This document shows, piece after piece, positions 35,812 through 44,222 of a DNA stretch of 64,000 nt (the first letter of the stretch is position 1; each line of letters starts with the position of its first letter). The DNA is from Flammeovirga aprica JL-4 (GTDB lineage Bacteria; Bacteroidota; Bacteroidia; Cytophagales; Flammeovirgaceae). Under the pieces are notes generated by a model. It made no database searches and was not told the DNA's origin. It saw only the letters and a list, made by a program, of their open reading frames with translations. The DNA is taken from NCBI RefSeq assembly GCF_012844305.1, contig NZ_JABANE010000023.1:1-64000 (forward strand). The letters run 5' to 3'. Position numbers and translations under genes: made by a program.

Positions 35812-37494
35812 TTAAAATTCATCAGTAACACATCCCTCAGATGCTGAAGAAACTGTTTTTATATATTTATATAAGATTCCTTTCTTAAACTTAGGCTCTG
35901 GTGCTACCCACGCCTTTCTTCTTTCTGCCAATTCCTCGTCAGAAACTGCCACTTCGATTTTGTTAGTAACCGCATCAATTGTGATGATATCACCATCCTC
36001 TACTAATGCTAAGTTACCACCAACTGCTGCTTCAGGCGTGATATGTCCTACTACGAAACCGTGAGTACCACCTGAGAAACGTCCGTCAGTAATTAAAGCA
36101 ACGTCTTTACCAAGACCTGCACCCATAATTGCTGAAGTTGGCTTTAACATCTCTGGCATACCAGGACCACCTTTTGGACCTTCGTAACGGATCACAACTA
36201 CCTCACCTTTACTTACTTCACCGTTAGAAATACCTTCAATCACTGCAAACTCATCGTTGAATACTTTTGCAGGACCTACGAATTTCTCACCTTCTTTACC
36301 AGTGATCTTCGCTACAGAACCCTCTGTTGCTAAGTTACCGTAAAGGATTTGTAAGTGACCAGTTGATTTGATTGGATTGTCTTGAGGTCTCATCAAGTCT
36401 TGATCGCTACCTAGTGGATCAACATCTGCTAAGTTTTCAGCAATTGTTTTACCAGTAACAGTCATACAAGAACCGTCCAATAAGCCCCAGTTCAATAATG
36501 TTTTCATTACTGCAGGGATACCACCTACTGCAAATACATCTTCCATCAAGTATTTACCTGAAGGCTTCAAGTCTGCAAAGAATGGCACTCTATCAGAAAC
36601 TCTTTGAATATCATCTAAAGTCAACTCAACGTCTGCTGCTTTTGCGATAGCCAACATGTGCAATGTAGCGTTTGTTGATCCACCTAAAGCCATAATTACA
36701 GCCAATGCATTTTCAAAAGATGCCTTCGTTAAGATATCTGATGGTTTTAAGTCTAACTCTAAAAGGTTACGGATAGCAGGACCTAAGTTCTGGCATTCGT
36801 CTTTTTTGTTTTGACTTACTGCAGGGTTTGATGAAGAGTAAGGTAAACTCATACCCATTGCCTCAATCGCTGAAGCCATAGTGTTAGCAGTATACATACC
36901 ACCACAAGCACCAGCACCAGGAATAGCATTTTTAATTACTCCTTTGTAATCTTCATCTGAAATTGTACCGGCGATTTTTTCACCTAATGCTTCAAAAGCA
37001 GATACAATGTTCAATTTTTTCTTTTTCCAGCATCCTGAAGCAATAGTACCACCATACAACATGATTGTTGGACGGTTGACACGGCACATTGCCATCATAG
37101 CTCCTGGCATATTTTTATCACAACCTACAACTGTAATTAAACCATCATAGAATTGTCCGTTTGTAACTGTTTCAACTGAATCAGCAATGATATCTCTTGA
37201 AGGAAGAGAGTAACGCATACCGATAGTACCGTTTGTGATACCATCACTTACTCCAATAGTATTGAAAATCAAGCCGACCATGTCTGACTTTTGAACACCC
37301 ACTTTCACTTCAGCAGCCAGGCCATTCAAGTGCATGTTACATGTGTTTCCCTCATATCCAGTACTAGCAATACCGATTTGAGGCTTGTTCATATCCTCTT
37401 CCGTCAACCCAATACCGTATAACATGGCCTGAGCTGCAGGCTGTGTATCGTCTTGAGTAATTGTGCGGCTATGCTTGTTTAACATCTCTGCCAT
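35812..37494 (-). CDS. ilvD: Dihydroxy-acid dehydratase
   Basis: IlvD dehydrates dihydroxy-isovalerate and -methylvalerate to the 2-oxo acids. 560 residues. The Fe-S Cys ligands occur in [22 protein letters not shown] and [38 protein letters not shown] marks the C-terminal domain with the catalytic Ser region. The sequence is of IlvD/Edd type with the ilv, not edd, context. It follows ilvE by 41 bp. Confidence 0.95.
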   Translation of the reverse strand: MAEMLNKHSRTITQDDTQPAAQAMLYGIGLTEEDMNKPQIGIASTGYEGNTCNMHLNGLAAEVKVGVQKSDMVGLIFNTIGVSDGITNGTIGMRYSLPSRDIIADSVETVTNGQFYDGLITVVGCDKNMPGAMMAMCRVNRPTIMLYGGTIASGCWKKKKLNIVSAFEALGEKIAGTISDEDYKGVIKNAIPGAGACGGMYTANTMASAIEAMGMSLPYSSSNPAVSQNKKDECQNLGPAIRNLLELDLKPSDILTKASFENALAVIMALGGSTNATLHMLAIAKAADVELTLDDIQRVSDRVPFFADLKPSGKYLMEDVFAVGGIPAVMKTLLNWGLLDGSCMTVTGKTIAENLADVDPLGSDQDLMRPQDNPIKSTGHLQILYGNLATEGSVAKITGKEGEKFVGPAKVFNDEFAVIEGISNGEVSKGEVVVIRYEGPKGGPGMPEMLKPTSAIMGAGLGKDVALITDGRFSGGTHGFVVGHITPEAAVGGNLALVEDGDIITIDAVTNKIEVAVSDEELAERRKAWVAPEPKFKKGILYKYIKTVSSASEGCVTDEF

Positions 37495-37535
37495 AATCTT
37501 TTAATATCTATTTGTTTGTCTGATTAGTCCTATAA

Positions 37536-38432
37536 TTAAATAATAGAGTAGTTATCATACTCACTCTGTGTCACAAACTGTCTGTATTTCTCAAACACCT
37601 CGCAACCAATTGTATCTTCCCAGTTCTTTTTCATTGGCTGTCGGTCAATACTGCTGATTCCTGTAATCTGAGCTGCAGTACCTGTGAAGAACGCTCCGTC
37701 AATATCTTTTAGATCTTCCGGTTTGAATTGTCCTTCCACTACCTCAACGCCTAAGCTTTTAGCTATTCCGAAAACTACGTTTCTAGTAATTCCTGGGTAG
37801 ATATGTCCCTTTTGAGAAGTATAAAGCTTTCCTCCTTTTTCAAAGAAAAAATTAGCACCTGTTCCTTCCGCTACATATCCTTCAACATCTAATAACAAAG
37901 CATCATCAAAACCTCTGTCTTTTGCTTCTGCAATAGAAACGATACTATTAATATAGTGTCCAGAGATTTTTGCCTCTACATTAAATGAATAAGGACTAGG
38001 ACGTGTATATTTTGATATAGTGATATCTAATAAGTCTTTTCCTAAGAATTTATCCCATCTCCAAGCCGCAATAAACAAGTTATGCGTTTTGGTAGGTGTT
38101 AAATCCATATTGGCACTAGCATATACTAAAGGTCTAACATATGCATCAGTAAAGCCGTTTTCTTCAAGTAATTGATAAGTAATCCCTACTAATTCATCAA
38201 CACTATAAGGTAAATCGAGGTGCATTGTTTTTGCCGCCTCCAGGAAACGTGTGTAATGTTCCTTCGCTTTAAAAATATGCGGTCCCAATGCTGTATCATA
38301 AGCTCTTACAGCATCAAAAACACCATTACCATAGTGCAATGACTGAGAAAATAAATCAGCCTTTGCCTCTTCAGCTTTCACGAATTCTCCATTGTGGAAA
38401 ATCACCGTATTTTTGTCATAATATTTCAACAT
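37536..38432 (-). CDS. ilvE: Branched-chain amino-acid aminotransferase
   Basis: First gene of the operon. 298 residues of the PLP class IV fold: HYGNGVFDAVRAYDT (start of the substrate loop), AYVRPLVYASANMDL, YINSIVSIAEAKDRGFDDALLLDVEGYVAEGTGANFFFE with the PLP Lys in SIAEAK (known family position), and FFTGTAAQITGI. It transfers the amino group from Glu to the 2-oxo acids of Ile, Val and Leu. Its translation start follows the attenuator terminator by 63 bp. Confidence 0.95.
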   Translation of the reverse strand: MLKYYDKNTVIFHNGEFVKAEEAKADLFSQSLHYGNGVFDAVRAYDTALGPHIFKAKEHYTRFLEAAKTMHLDLPYSVDELVGITYQLLEENGFTDAYVRPLVYASANMDLTPTKTHNLFIAAWRWDKFLGKDLLDITISKYTRPSPYSFNVEAKISGHYINSIVSIAEAKDRGFDDALLLDVEGYVAEGTGANFFFEKGGKLYTSQKGHIYPGITRNVVFGIAKSLGVEVVEGQFKPEDLKDIDGAFFTGTAAQITGISSIDRQPMKKNWEDTIGCEVFEKYRQFVTQSEYDNYSII

Positions 38433-38494
38433 GGCAGAAGACTATTAATTGGTTACACAACTACTTTTAAGATGATTTGGAATGTTTAAGCAAT

Positions 38495-38531
38495 AAAAAA
38501 ACCACTGTCAGAATTTTTGTCTTGACAATGG
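38495..38531 (-). terminator. Attenuator terminator of the ilv operon
   Basis: On the minus strand CCATTGTCA (38523-38531) pairs with TGACAGTGG (38502-38510), nine pairs including one G-U, followed by seven T (38495-38501). It sits between the leader peptide and ilvE. Confidence 0.88.
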
Positions 38532-38573
38532 CCGTTCTTTATTATGATTTATGCAATATAAGATCCTGCCATT
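38527..38573 (-). promoter_or_regulatory. Antiterminator pairing of the ilv leader
   Basis: AATGGC (38568-38573), which overlaps the leader stop codon, is complementary to GCCATT (38527-38532), part of the 5' arm of the terminator. Forming this helix would remove the terminator; a ribosome at the leader stop codon would block it. Confidence 0.7.
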
Positions 38574-38643
38574 ATCTTCCTTTGAGAAGGACGACAATAG
38601 TATTAATAATAATAAGGACGATATTTTGCGTTTTCTTCAACAT
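38572..38643 (-). CDS. ilv operon leader peptide (attenuation sensor)
   Basis: A 23-residue ORF from ATG 38641-38643 to TAA 38572-38574. It begins MLKKTQN and continues IVLIIINTIVVLL before KGR: 11 of these 13 consecutive codons are Ile, Val or Leu, just the products of the operon. It precedes a terminator and an alternative helix overlapping its stop codon. This is the architecture of the E. coli ilvL leader, here in Bacteroidota. Scarcity of charged Ile, Val or Leu tRNA would stall the ribosome inside this run, leave AATGGC free, and let the antiterminator form. The peptide itself likely has no other function. Confidence 0.86.
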   Translation of the reverse strand: MLKKTQNIVLIIINTIVVLLKGR

Positions 38644-38662
38644 TTTCGATCATTGTTTACAT

Positions 38663-38695
38663 CAAATATAAAGATCTAACTTTTTATTTTGCAAA
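38663..38695 (-). promoter_or_regulatory. Promoter of the ilv operon
   Basis: TTTG (38692-38695) and TATATTTG (38663-38670), both read on the minus strand, are separated by 21 bases: a full match to the Bacteroidota TTTG / TAnnTTTG consensus. Transcription would start some 10 nt before the leader ATG at 38643. Confidence 0.75.
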
Positions 38696-38873
38696 TATAT
38701 ATACGAATGAAGGATTAGTTTTTAGAAATAATTACGAATTCTAAACTATGTTTTTTCTTTATTTCATAGATGAAACATTGATTTTAATATATTAGAGCAA
38801 AGTAATAAATATTATTCCTAATGATTTTTCATATCTATTATATTTGTAAAAAATGCAATAAAAGTGTTGTTAT

Positions 38874-39515
38874 ATGATTCAAAAAGTAGGTAGTGTTTTT
38901 AGAAATAAAATTTTCCCTAGTCTAGTTTGGAAAAAAGAAGCCTCTCCTTCTCCTGTATTATATCTAACATTTGATGACGGGCCAATTCCCGAAATCACGC
39001 CATGGGTGTTAGAAGTATTAAGAAAATATAATGCAAAAGCTACTTTCTTTTGTGTGGGAGACAACATTCGTAAACATCCAAGTGTCTATCATCAAGTATT
39101 GGAAGAAGGGCATCAGGTGGGAAACCATACTTTCAATCATTTGCAATATTGGAAGAAAAGCCTTCCTAATTACATGGAGAATGTAAAGAAATGTGATGAG
39201 GTATTGAAAAGCAATCCTTTATATAAAGTCACTTCAAAGAAACCATTTTTCAGACCGCCACATGGTCAGATCGGCAAAAAAATGATGAGGCAATTATTGG
39301 AAGATTATGAAATCATTATGTGGCATGTATTGACCAGGGATTATAACAAGAATTATAAAAAGGAAAAATGCCTTAAGGCTGCTATAGAAAATGCAGAGAA
39401 TGGATCAATCATTGTTTTTCATGACAGCATCAAAGCAGAAAAGAATTTAAAGTATGTTTTGCCCCGATTTTTAGAATATTTTTCAAATAAAGGTTATGAA
39501 TTTCATACACTTTGA
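38874..39515 (+). CDS. Polysaccharide deacetylase (NodB-like), family CE4
   Basis: 213 residues. The NodB motifs are in order: LYLTFDDGPIPEIT (catalytic and metal Asp), GHQVGNHTFNHL (metal His), FFRPPHGQIG and IIVFHDS (catalytic His). Such enzymes deacetylate GlcNAc in peptidoglycan, chitin or other polysaccharides. No clear signal peptide is present. A TATATTTG at 38839-38846 is a possible -7 box. Confidence 0.9.
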   Translation: MIQKVGSVFRNKIFPSLVWKKEASPSPVLYLTFDDGPIPEITPWVLEVLRKYNAKATFFCVGDNIRKHPSVYHQVLEEGHQVGNHTFNHLQYWKKSLPNYMENVKKCDEVLKSNPLYKVTSKKPFFRPPHGQIGKKMMRQLLEDYEIIMWHVLTRDYNKNYKKEKCLKAAIENAENGSIIVFHDSIKAEKNLKYVLPRFLEYFSNKGYEFHTL

Positions 39516-39555
39516 ATAAAACAGTGACTTTTTTTAAATGTGTATGAATTAAAAC

Positions 39556-39563
39556 TATATTTG
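39556..39563 (+). promoter_or_regulatory. Promoter -7 element upstream of parA
   Basis: TATATTTG matches TAnnTTTG and lies 31 bp before the parA ATG. At the -33 distance there is only a T-rich stretch, so the match is partial. Confidence 0.45.
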
Positions 39564-39593
39564 TAGACAAACAAAAATTAGAAAGAGATATCC

Positions 39594-40373
39594 ATGGGAA
39601 AAATAATCGCTGTAGCCAATCAGAAAGGTGGTGTTGGTAAAACAACAACTGCAGTCAACCTTGCCGCAAGTTTTGCAGCAATGGAATACAATACTCTTTT
39701 GGTAGATGCTGATCCGCAAGCAAACTCAACTTCTGGATTAAACCTAGATCCTAAGGAAGAAAGAAAAAGTATCTATAACTGCATGGTGGAAGACATCAAT
39801 GTCAGTGATATTATTATAAATTCAGAATATGATTATTTAGATATCATCCCTTCTCACATTGACTTGGTGGGGGCTGAAATCGAGATGATTGATATTGAAG
39901 ATAGAGAAACAAGAATGCTGAAGGCATTGGAGAAAATCAAAGACTCTTATGACTTTATCATTATTGATTGTTCACCTTCATTGGGCTTAATTACAGTCAA
40001 CGCACTTACTGCTGCTGACTCTGTGATTGTTCCTGTACAATGTGAGTTTTATGCTCTTGAAGGTTTGGATAAATTATTAAATACAGTCAAATTGATTCAA
40101 TCAAGATTAAACCCTAATCTATTGATTGAAGGAATTTTGATGACAATGTATGATACACGTTTACGTTTATCGAATCAAGTGGTTGAAGAAGTGAAAAAAC
40201 ACTTAAATGACTTGGTTTTTGATGTTATTATCCCTAGAAATATTAAATTAAGTGAAGCACCTAGTTTTGGTGTGCCTGTTATTGCTCATGATGCAGTAAG
40301 TAAAGGAGCAGTTTGTTACTTAAACTTAGCACAGGAAATACTTACAAAAAACAATATCCCTGTTAAAGCCTAA
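39594..40373 (+). CDS. parA: Chromosome-partitioning ATPase ParA/Soj
   Basis: 259 residues. The deviant Walker A is AVANQKGGVGKTTTAVNLAA, switch I/II-type motifs are LLVDADPQANST and FIIIDCSPSLGLITVNAL, and SEAPSFGVPVIAHD is the usual C-terminal motif. It binds DNA without sequence bias and drives segregation with ParB-parS. parB begins 50 bp after it. Being chromosomal and followed by housekeeping genes, it is the Soj type. Confidence 0.95.
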   Translation: MGKIIAVANQKGGVGKTTTAVNLAASFAAMEYNTLLVDADPQANSTSGLNLDPKEERKSIYNCMVEDINVSDIIINSEYDYLDIIPSHIDLVGAEIEMIDIEDRETRMLKALEKIKDSYDFIIIDCSPSLGLITVNALTAADSVIVPVQCEFYALEGLDKLLNTVKLIQSRLNPNLLIEGILMTMYDTRLRLSNQVVEEVKKHLNDLVFDVIIPRNIKLSEAPSFGVPVIAHDAVSKGAVCYLNLAQEILTKNNIPVKA

Positions 40374-40423
40374 GGTAGGGAAAATTAAATTTTTATAACC
40401 TTTGATAATGGCGAAAATATAAT

Positions 40424-41374
40424 ATGCCGGAAAACTCTGAAAAAAAGACCTTAAAAAAAAGAAAAGCACTTGGCAAAGGACTAGGTGCAATACTTGGTAG
40501 TAGTAATAATACAGAAACAAGTAGTTCTGCACCTCAGAAAGCGGTTGAAAACCAATCAACCAATATTACTGTTGTGGAAAAACTTGATGAGATTTCTATT
40601 GACTATGTTGAAAGAAATCCTTTTCAGCCACGTTTAGAATTTCAAGATGAAGCATTGAAAGAATTAGCTGATTCTATACGTGCACAAGGCATTATCCAAC
40701 CAATTACTGTAAGAAAACTTACAGACCAACAATATCAGATCATTTCAGGTGAGCGTCGCTGGAGAGCTTCAAAAATGGCAGGACTAGAGAAAATCCCTGC
40801 TTATGTGAAAGGAGCAAATGATACGCAGATGCTGGAAATGGCATTGATTGAGAACATTCAGAGGGAAGACTTGAACCCTATTGAAGTAGCGATCTCTTAT
40901 CAGCGTCTTATTGCAGAATGTGAATTAAAGCAAGAAGAACTAGGTGATAGAGTTGGTAAAAAAAGGTCTACAGTAGCCAATTACTTAAGGTTATTAAAAT
41001 TACCTCCTGAAATCCAAAGCGGTTTAAGAAAAGGAGTCATTTCAATGGGGCATGCAAGAGCTTTGGTGAATGTAAACAGCATCGAAGTACAGCTGGCTTT
41101 ATATGATACTGTTGTAAAAAGTGAACTATCGGTTAGAAAAACTGAAAACCTTGTCAGAGATATCATTCAAGGAAAAGACCCTCTAAGTGCTAAAGCGAAG
41201 GCAAAGAAAGAGCCTCTTGACTTTGAATTCAGCAGACTGCAAAGAGATCTTTCAACGCATTTTGGTACTCAAATCAAAATCAAGAATGCTGATGATGGCA
41301 AAGGAGAAATCAACATACCTTATCAATCCATTGAAGACCTCAACCGCATCTTAGATATATTAAAAACTCACTAA
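40424..41374 (+). CDS. parB: Chromosome-partitioning protein ParB/Spo0J
   Basis: 316 residues. After a basic N-terminus (LGKGLGAILGSS, the ParA-contacting motif) come the ParB CTPase boxes NPFQPR and ISGERRWRASKMAG, ENIQREDLNPIE, and the helix-turn-helix (ELGDRVGKKRSTVANYLRL) that reads parS. The C-terminal dimer domain ends in a KTH tail. No parS consensus was noticed in this window. The stop overlaps the next start by one base (TAATG). Confidence 0.95.
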   Translation: MPENSEKKTLKKRKALGKGLGAILGSSNNTETSSSAPQKAVENQSTNITVVEKLDEISIDYVERNPFQPRLEFQDEALKELADSIRAQGIIQPITVRKLTDQQYQIISGERRWRASKMAGLEKIPAYVKGANDTQMLEMALIENIQREDLNPIEVAISYQRLIAECELKQEELGDRVGKKRSTVANYLRLLKLPPEIQSGLRKGVISMGHARALVNVNSIEVQLALYDTVVKSELSVRKTENLVRDIIQGKDPLSAKAKAKKEPLDFEFSRLQRDLSTHFGTQIKIKNADDGKGEINIPYQSIEDLNRILDILKTH

Positions 41375-42087
41375 TGCTCTACAAGTGCGTACATATCGCT
41401 TTTTTATTCATTACATCATTTTTTATTCTCTTTAATTCTTCTGAAAGTTTCGCTCAAACTGAGCCTCAACAGGAAGAAACTGCTGATGAAGATGATGGAT
41501 TAACGGCAGAGGAAAAAAACCAAAAATCATTAGATTCTTTGAGTTCTATCTCTGCTATACCTAATCATATTGACCAAAAAGCAAGAAAAAAGAAAAAGAA
41601 AACACAGTACATGGATATAACAGAGCCTACTAAGGCTTCTTTTTATACTATTGCTGTGCCAGGTTTAGGGCAAATTTACAACCGTAAACTCTGGAAACTA
41701 CCTATACTGTATGGCGGAATGGCCGTTTTTGGTTACTTTATGCAGTTTAATCATAATAATCTTGTAGAGAGTAGTCATTGGCTGGCTTATAAAGCGGATG
41801 CAGACCCTACAAATGATCATCTGATTCCTGAGATCTACCGTGGCTTGACTGAAGAAAATCTTCGCCAAAGAAGAGACAACTTCAGAAGAGACCGTGACTT
41901 CATGATTATCTTATCATGCATGTGGTACATGTTAGGAGCTTTGGATGCAGCAGTAGACCAACATTTAAAATACTATGATATAAGTGAGGATCTATCAATG
42001 AAAGTGAAACCTGCAGCGATTGCAGATCCTTACAGTGGACTTCCTGCAGTGGGAATGACAGTATCTTTACAATTAAGTTCAAAATAA
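41374..42087 (+). CDS. DUF5683-domain membrane protein
   Basis: 237 residues. A hydrophobic N-terminal segment (7-25) ends FAQTE as a signal peptide. EPTKASFYTIAVPGLGQIYNRKLWKLPILYGG is the DUF5683 signature (about 89-118), with a membrane helix around GGMAVFGYFMQF, and IILSCMWYMLGALDAAVDQHL is a second. It is translationally coupled with parB and followed by dapB after 8 bp. This parA-parB-DUF5683-dapB-lepB order is common in Bacteroidota; the protein's role is unknown. Confidence 0.85.
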   Translation: MLYKCVHIAFLFITSFFILFNSSESFAQTEPQQEETADEDDGLTAEEKNQKSLDSLSSISAIPNHIDQKARKKKKKTQYMDITEPTKASFYTIAVPGLGQIYNRKLWKLPILYGGMAVFGYFMQFNHNNLVESSHWLAYKADADPTNDHLIPEIYRGLTEENLRQRRDNFRRDRDFMIILSCMWYMLGALDAAVDQHLKYYDISEDLSMKVKPAAIADPYSGLPAVGMTVSLQLSSK

Positions 42088-42095
42088 AATAACAA

Positions 42096-42821
42096 ATGAA
42101 TTTTCTATTAATTGGATATGGTAAAATGGGTCAAACCATTGAACAAATATTAAAAGAAAGAGGACATAATATTGCCGGCATTATTGATAAAGACAATGCT
42201 TCTGACCTGGATACTATTGATCCTGCTTCAGTTGATGTTGCTATTGAATTTACACAGCCTAGTGTGGCATATGAAAATATCAAAAAATGCCTTGACAAAG
42301 GAATCAGAGTTGTTTCTGGTACTACAGGGTGGTTAGAGCAAAAAGAAGTGGTAGAGTCTACTACTAAAGAAAATAAAACAGCATTTTTCTATGCTTCTAA
42401 CTATAGCTTAGGTGTGAATATTTTCTTTGAGCTGAATAAGAAATTAGCCAAAATGATGAGTGCTTTCAATGCAGAATACAAATCATCTATGGTTGAAATT
42501 CACCATACTCAGAAGTTAGACGCTCCTTCTGGAACAGCTATTACTTTGGCTGAAGGTGTGATCGAAAACTTTGAAGGTGTAGACAAGTGGACTCTTCAAG
42601 GTGAGGATGAAGCAGTTGACAATGGTATTGAAATTGAGGCAGTAAGAGAACCTGAAGTACCTGGTACGCATGAAGTTTCTTACACTTCTGAAATTGATAG
42701 AATTGATATCAAACATACTGCTTTCACTAGAAAAGGATTTGCACTAGGTGCTGTTCTTGCAGGTGAATGGTTGCATCAGAAAGAAGGTATTTTTGGAATG
42801 CAGGACATGCTAGCATTGTAA
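42096..42821 (+). CDS. dapB: 4-Hydroxy-tetrahydrodipicolinate reductase
   Basis: DapB acts in lysine and meso-diaminopimelate synthesis. 241 residues. LLIGYGKMGQTIEQIL is the dinucleotide-binding motif, VVSGTTGW and FFYASNYSLGVN belong to the core, and EIHHTQKLDAPSGTA is the substrate-binding and catalytic (H-H-x-x-K-x-D-x-P-S-G-T-A) box. Length is normal for the short Bacteroidota form. Confidence 0.94.
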   Translation: MNFLLIGYGKMGQTIEQILKERGHNIAGIIDKDNASDLDTIDPASVDVAIEFTQPSVAYENIKKCLDKGIRVVSGTTGWLEQKEVVESTTKENKTAFFYASNYSLGVNIFFELNKKLAKMMSAFNAEYKSSMVEIHHTQKLDAPSGTAITLAEGVIENFEGVDKWTLQGEDEAVDNGIEIEAVREPEVPGTHEVSYTSEIDRIDIKHTAFTRKGFALGAVLAGEWLHQKEGIFGMQDMLAL

Positions 42822-42844
42822 TTTAATCTGACTTTAAGACAACA

Positions 42845-43948
42845 ATGAGCAACAAAAAAGATAAAAAGAAAAAAGGTGTCGTTCAGGAATGGACCGATGC
42901 CTTGATTTTTGCCGTTATCGCCGCAACGCTTATCCGTTGGGCGGCATTTGAAGCCTTTACGATTCCTACTTCTTCCATGGAGAAATCTCTTCTTGTGGGA
43001 GACTATTTATTTGTAAGTAAAGTGCATTATGGACCAAGAACACCCAAAACGGTGCTTCAGCTTCCATTAACGCATCAAACAATATGGGGTACTCAAATTC
43101 CTTCTTTCCTAGACTGGATTCAACTGCCTCAATTCAGATTACCTGGCTTTACGGACGTTAAAAATAATGATGTTGTAGTATTCAACTACCCTGCTGAGGA
43201 AGGTTTTCCTTCTGACATGAAACTCAATTACATCAAAAGATGTATTGGTATAGCGGGTGATACTCTTCAGATTAAAAACCAAGAGGTGTTCATCAACGGC
43301 AACCGCGTTGAGGTTCCGGAAGACAGTGAAACACAATATAGAATCGTTTCCAAAACTCAGATCGGTAAAAGAACATTGGAAAGATATAATGTTTACGCTT
43401 ATGACCACATGAATGTAGGACATTATAAATTGAAAATGATTCCTGGTCCTGAAGGAAAATTCAGTTACTCTGCAATGCTTCCGCTTCATACAGCAAAAGA
43501 ATTAAGAAAACTGGATTTCATAGAAAGCGTAGAGAAAATCTATGCGAGAGAAGATCCTTCTGTTTTCCCTCAAAACCCTAACAATGTTTGGAGTATTGAC
43601 AACTTCGGTCCTCTTTACATTCCTAAGGAAGGTGATGTGGTGAAAATCACTAAAGACAACTGGTCACAGTATGAGGACATCATCACTAAATATGAAGACA
43701 ATGAAAATGTTGTTTTCAAAGACGGTCAGCTATCAATTGACGGTCAGGTGCAAGATACTTATATTATCAAGCAAAACTACTACTTCATGATGGGTGACAA
43801 CAGACACAACTCTCTGGATTCACGCTACTGGGGTTATGTTCCTGCTGATCATATTATTGGTAAAGCGGTGATGGTTTGGATGTCAATGGACAGAAATCCT
43901 GACGCTTCAGCTGTCCGATGGAGAAGAATATTTAATTTCATTGACTAA
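42845..43948 (+). CDS. lepB: Signal peptidase I
   Basis: 367 residues, longer than average because of inserts between catalytic motifs. Membrane anchor at about 17-32; box B IPTSSMEKSLLVGDYLFVSK with nucleophile Ser44; box D NYIKRCIGIAGD with the general-base Lys in YIKR; box E MMGDNRHNSLDSRYWGYV near the C-terminus. It cleaves signal peptides on the periplasmic side of the inner membrane. A terminator follows at 43996. Confidence 0.94.
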   Translation: MSNKKDKKKKGVVQEWTDALIFAVIAATLIRWAAFEAFTIPTSSMEKSLLVGDYLFVSKVHYGPRTPKTVLQLPLTHQTIWGTQIPSFLDWIQLPQFRLPGFTDVKNNDVVVFNYPAEEGFPSDMKLNYIKRCIGIAGDTLQIKNQEVFINGNRVEVPEDSETQYRIVSKTQIGKRTLERYNVYAYDHMNVGHYKLKMIPGPEGKFSYSAMLPLHTAKELRKLDFIESVEKIYAREDPSVFPQNPNNVWSIDNFGPLYIPKEGDVVKITKDNWSQYEDIITKYEDNENVVFKDGQLSIDGQVQDTYIIKQNYYFMMGDNRHNSLDSRYWGYVPADHIIGKAVMVWMSMDRNPDASAVRWRRIFNFID

Positions 43949-43995
43949 TTAAATGAGCCTACTCATTTTAAGAGTCAGCAAAAAATATCAAATTT

Positions 43996-44030
43996 GCCGA
44001 AGTTGAGAAATCAATTTCGGCTTTTTTATT
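43996..44030 (+). terminator. Terminator of the parA-lepB operon
   Basis: An 11-bp stem (43996-44006 with 44011-44021, one G-U pair, loop GAAA) is followed by TTTTTTATT. It lies 47 bp after the lepB stop. The further stretch to 44222 is AT-rich and holds nothing else clear. Confidence 0.9.
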
Positions 44031-44222
44031 CCAGTATTTTTAAGTTCCTGATCTGGACCGTATAAAGTGTACTGTAGTTTGGCTTTTTTTCGTTAAACTT
44101 TTTGCCTAAGTAAGACAAAAAAATTAACTTAATATACTGCCCCAAAACTACTGGACAATATTATCAAAAAAACAGGGCAATAGTAATTAACCATATTTTA
44201 TAAACACTTATTCTAAATTGAA

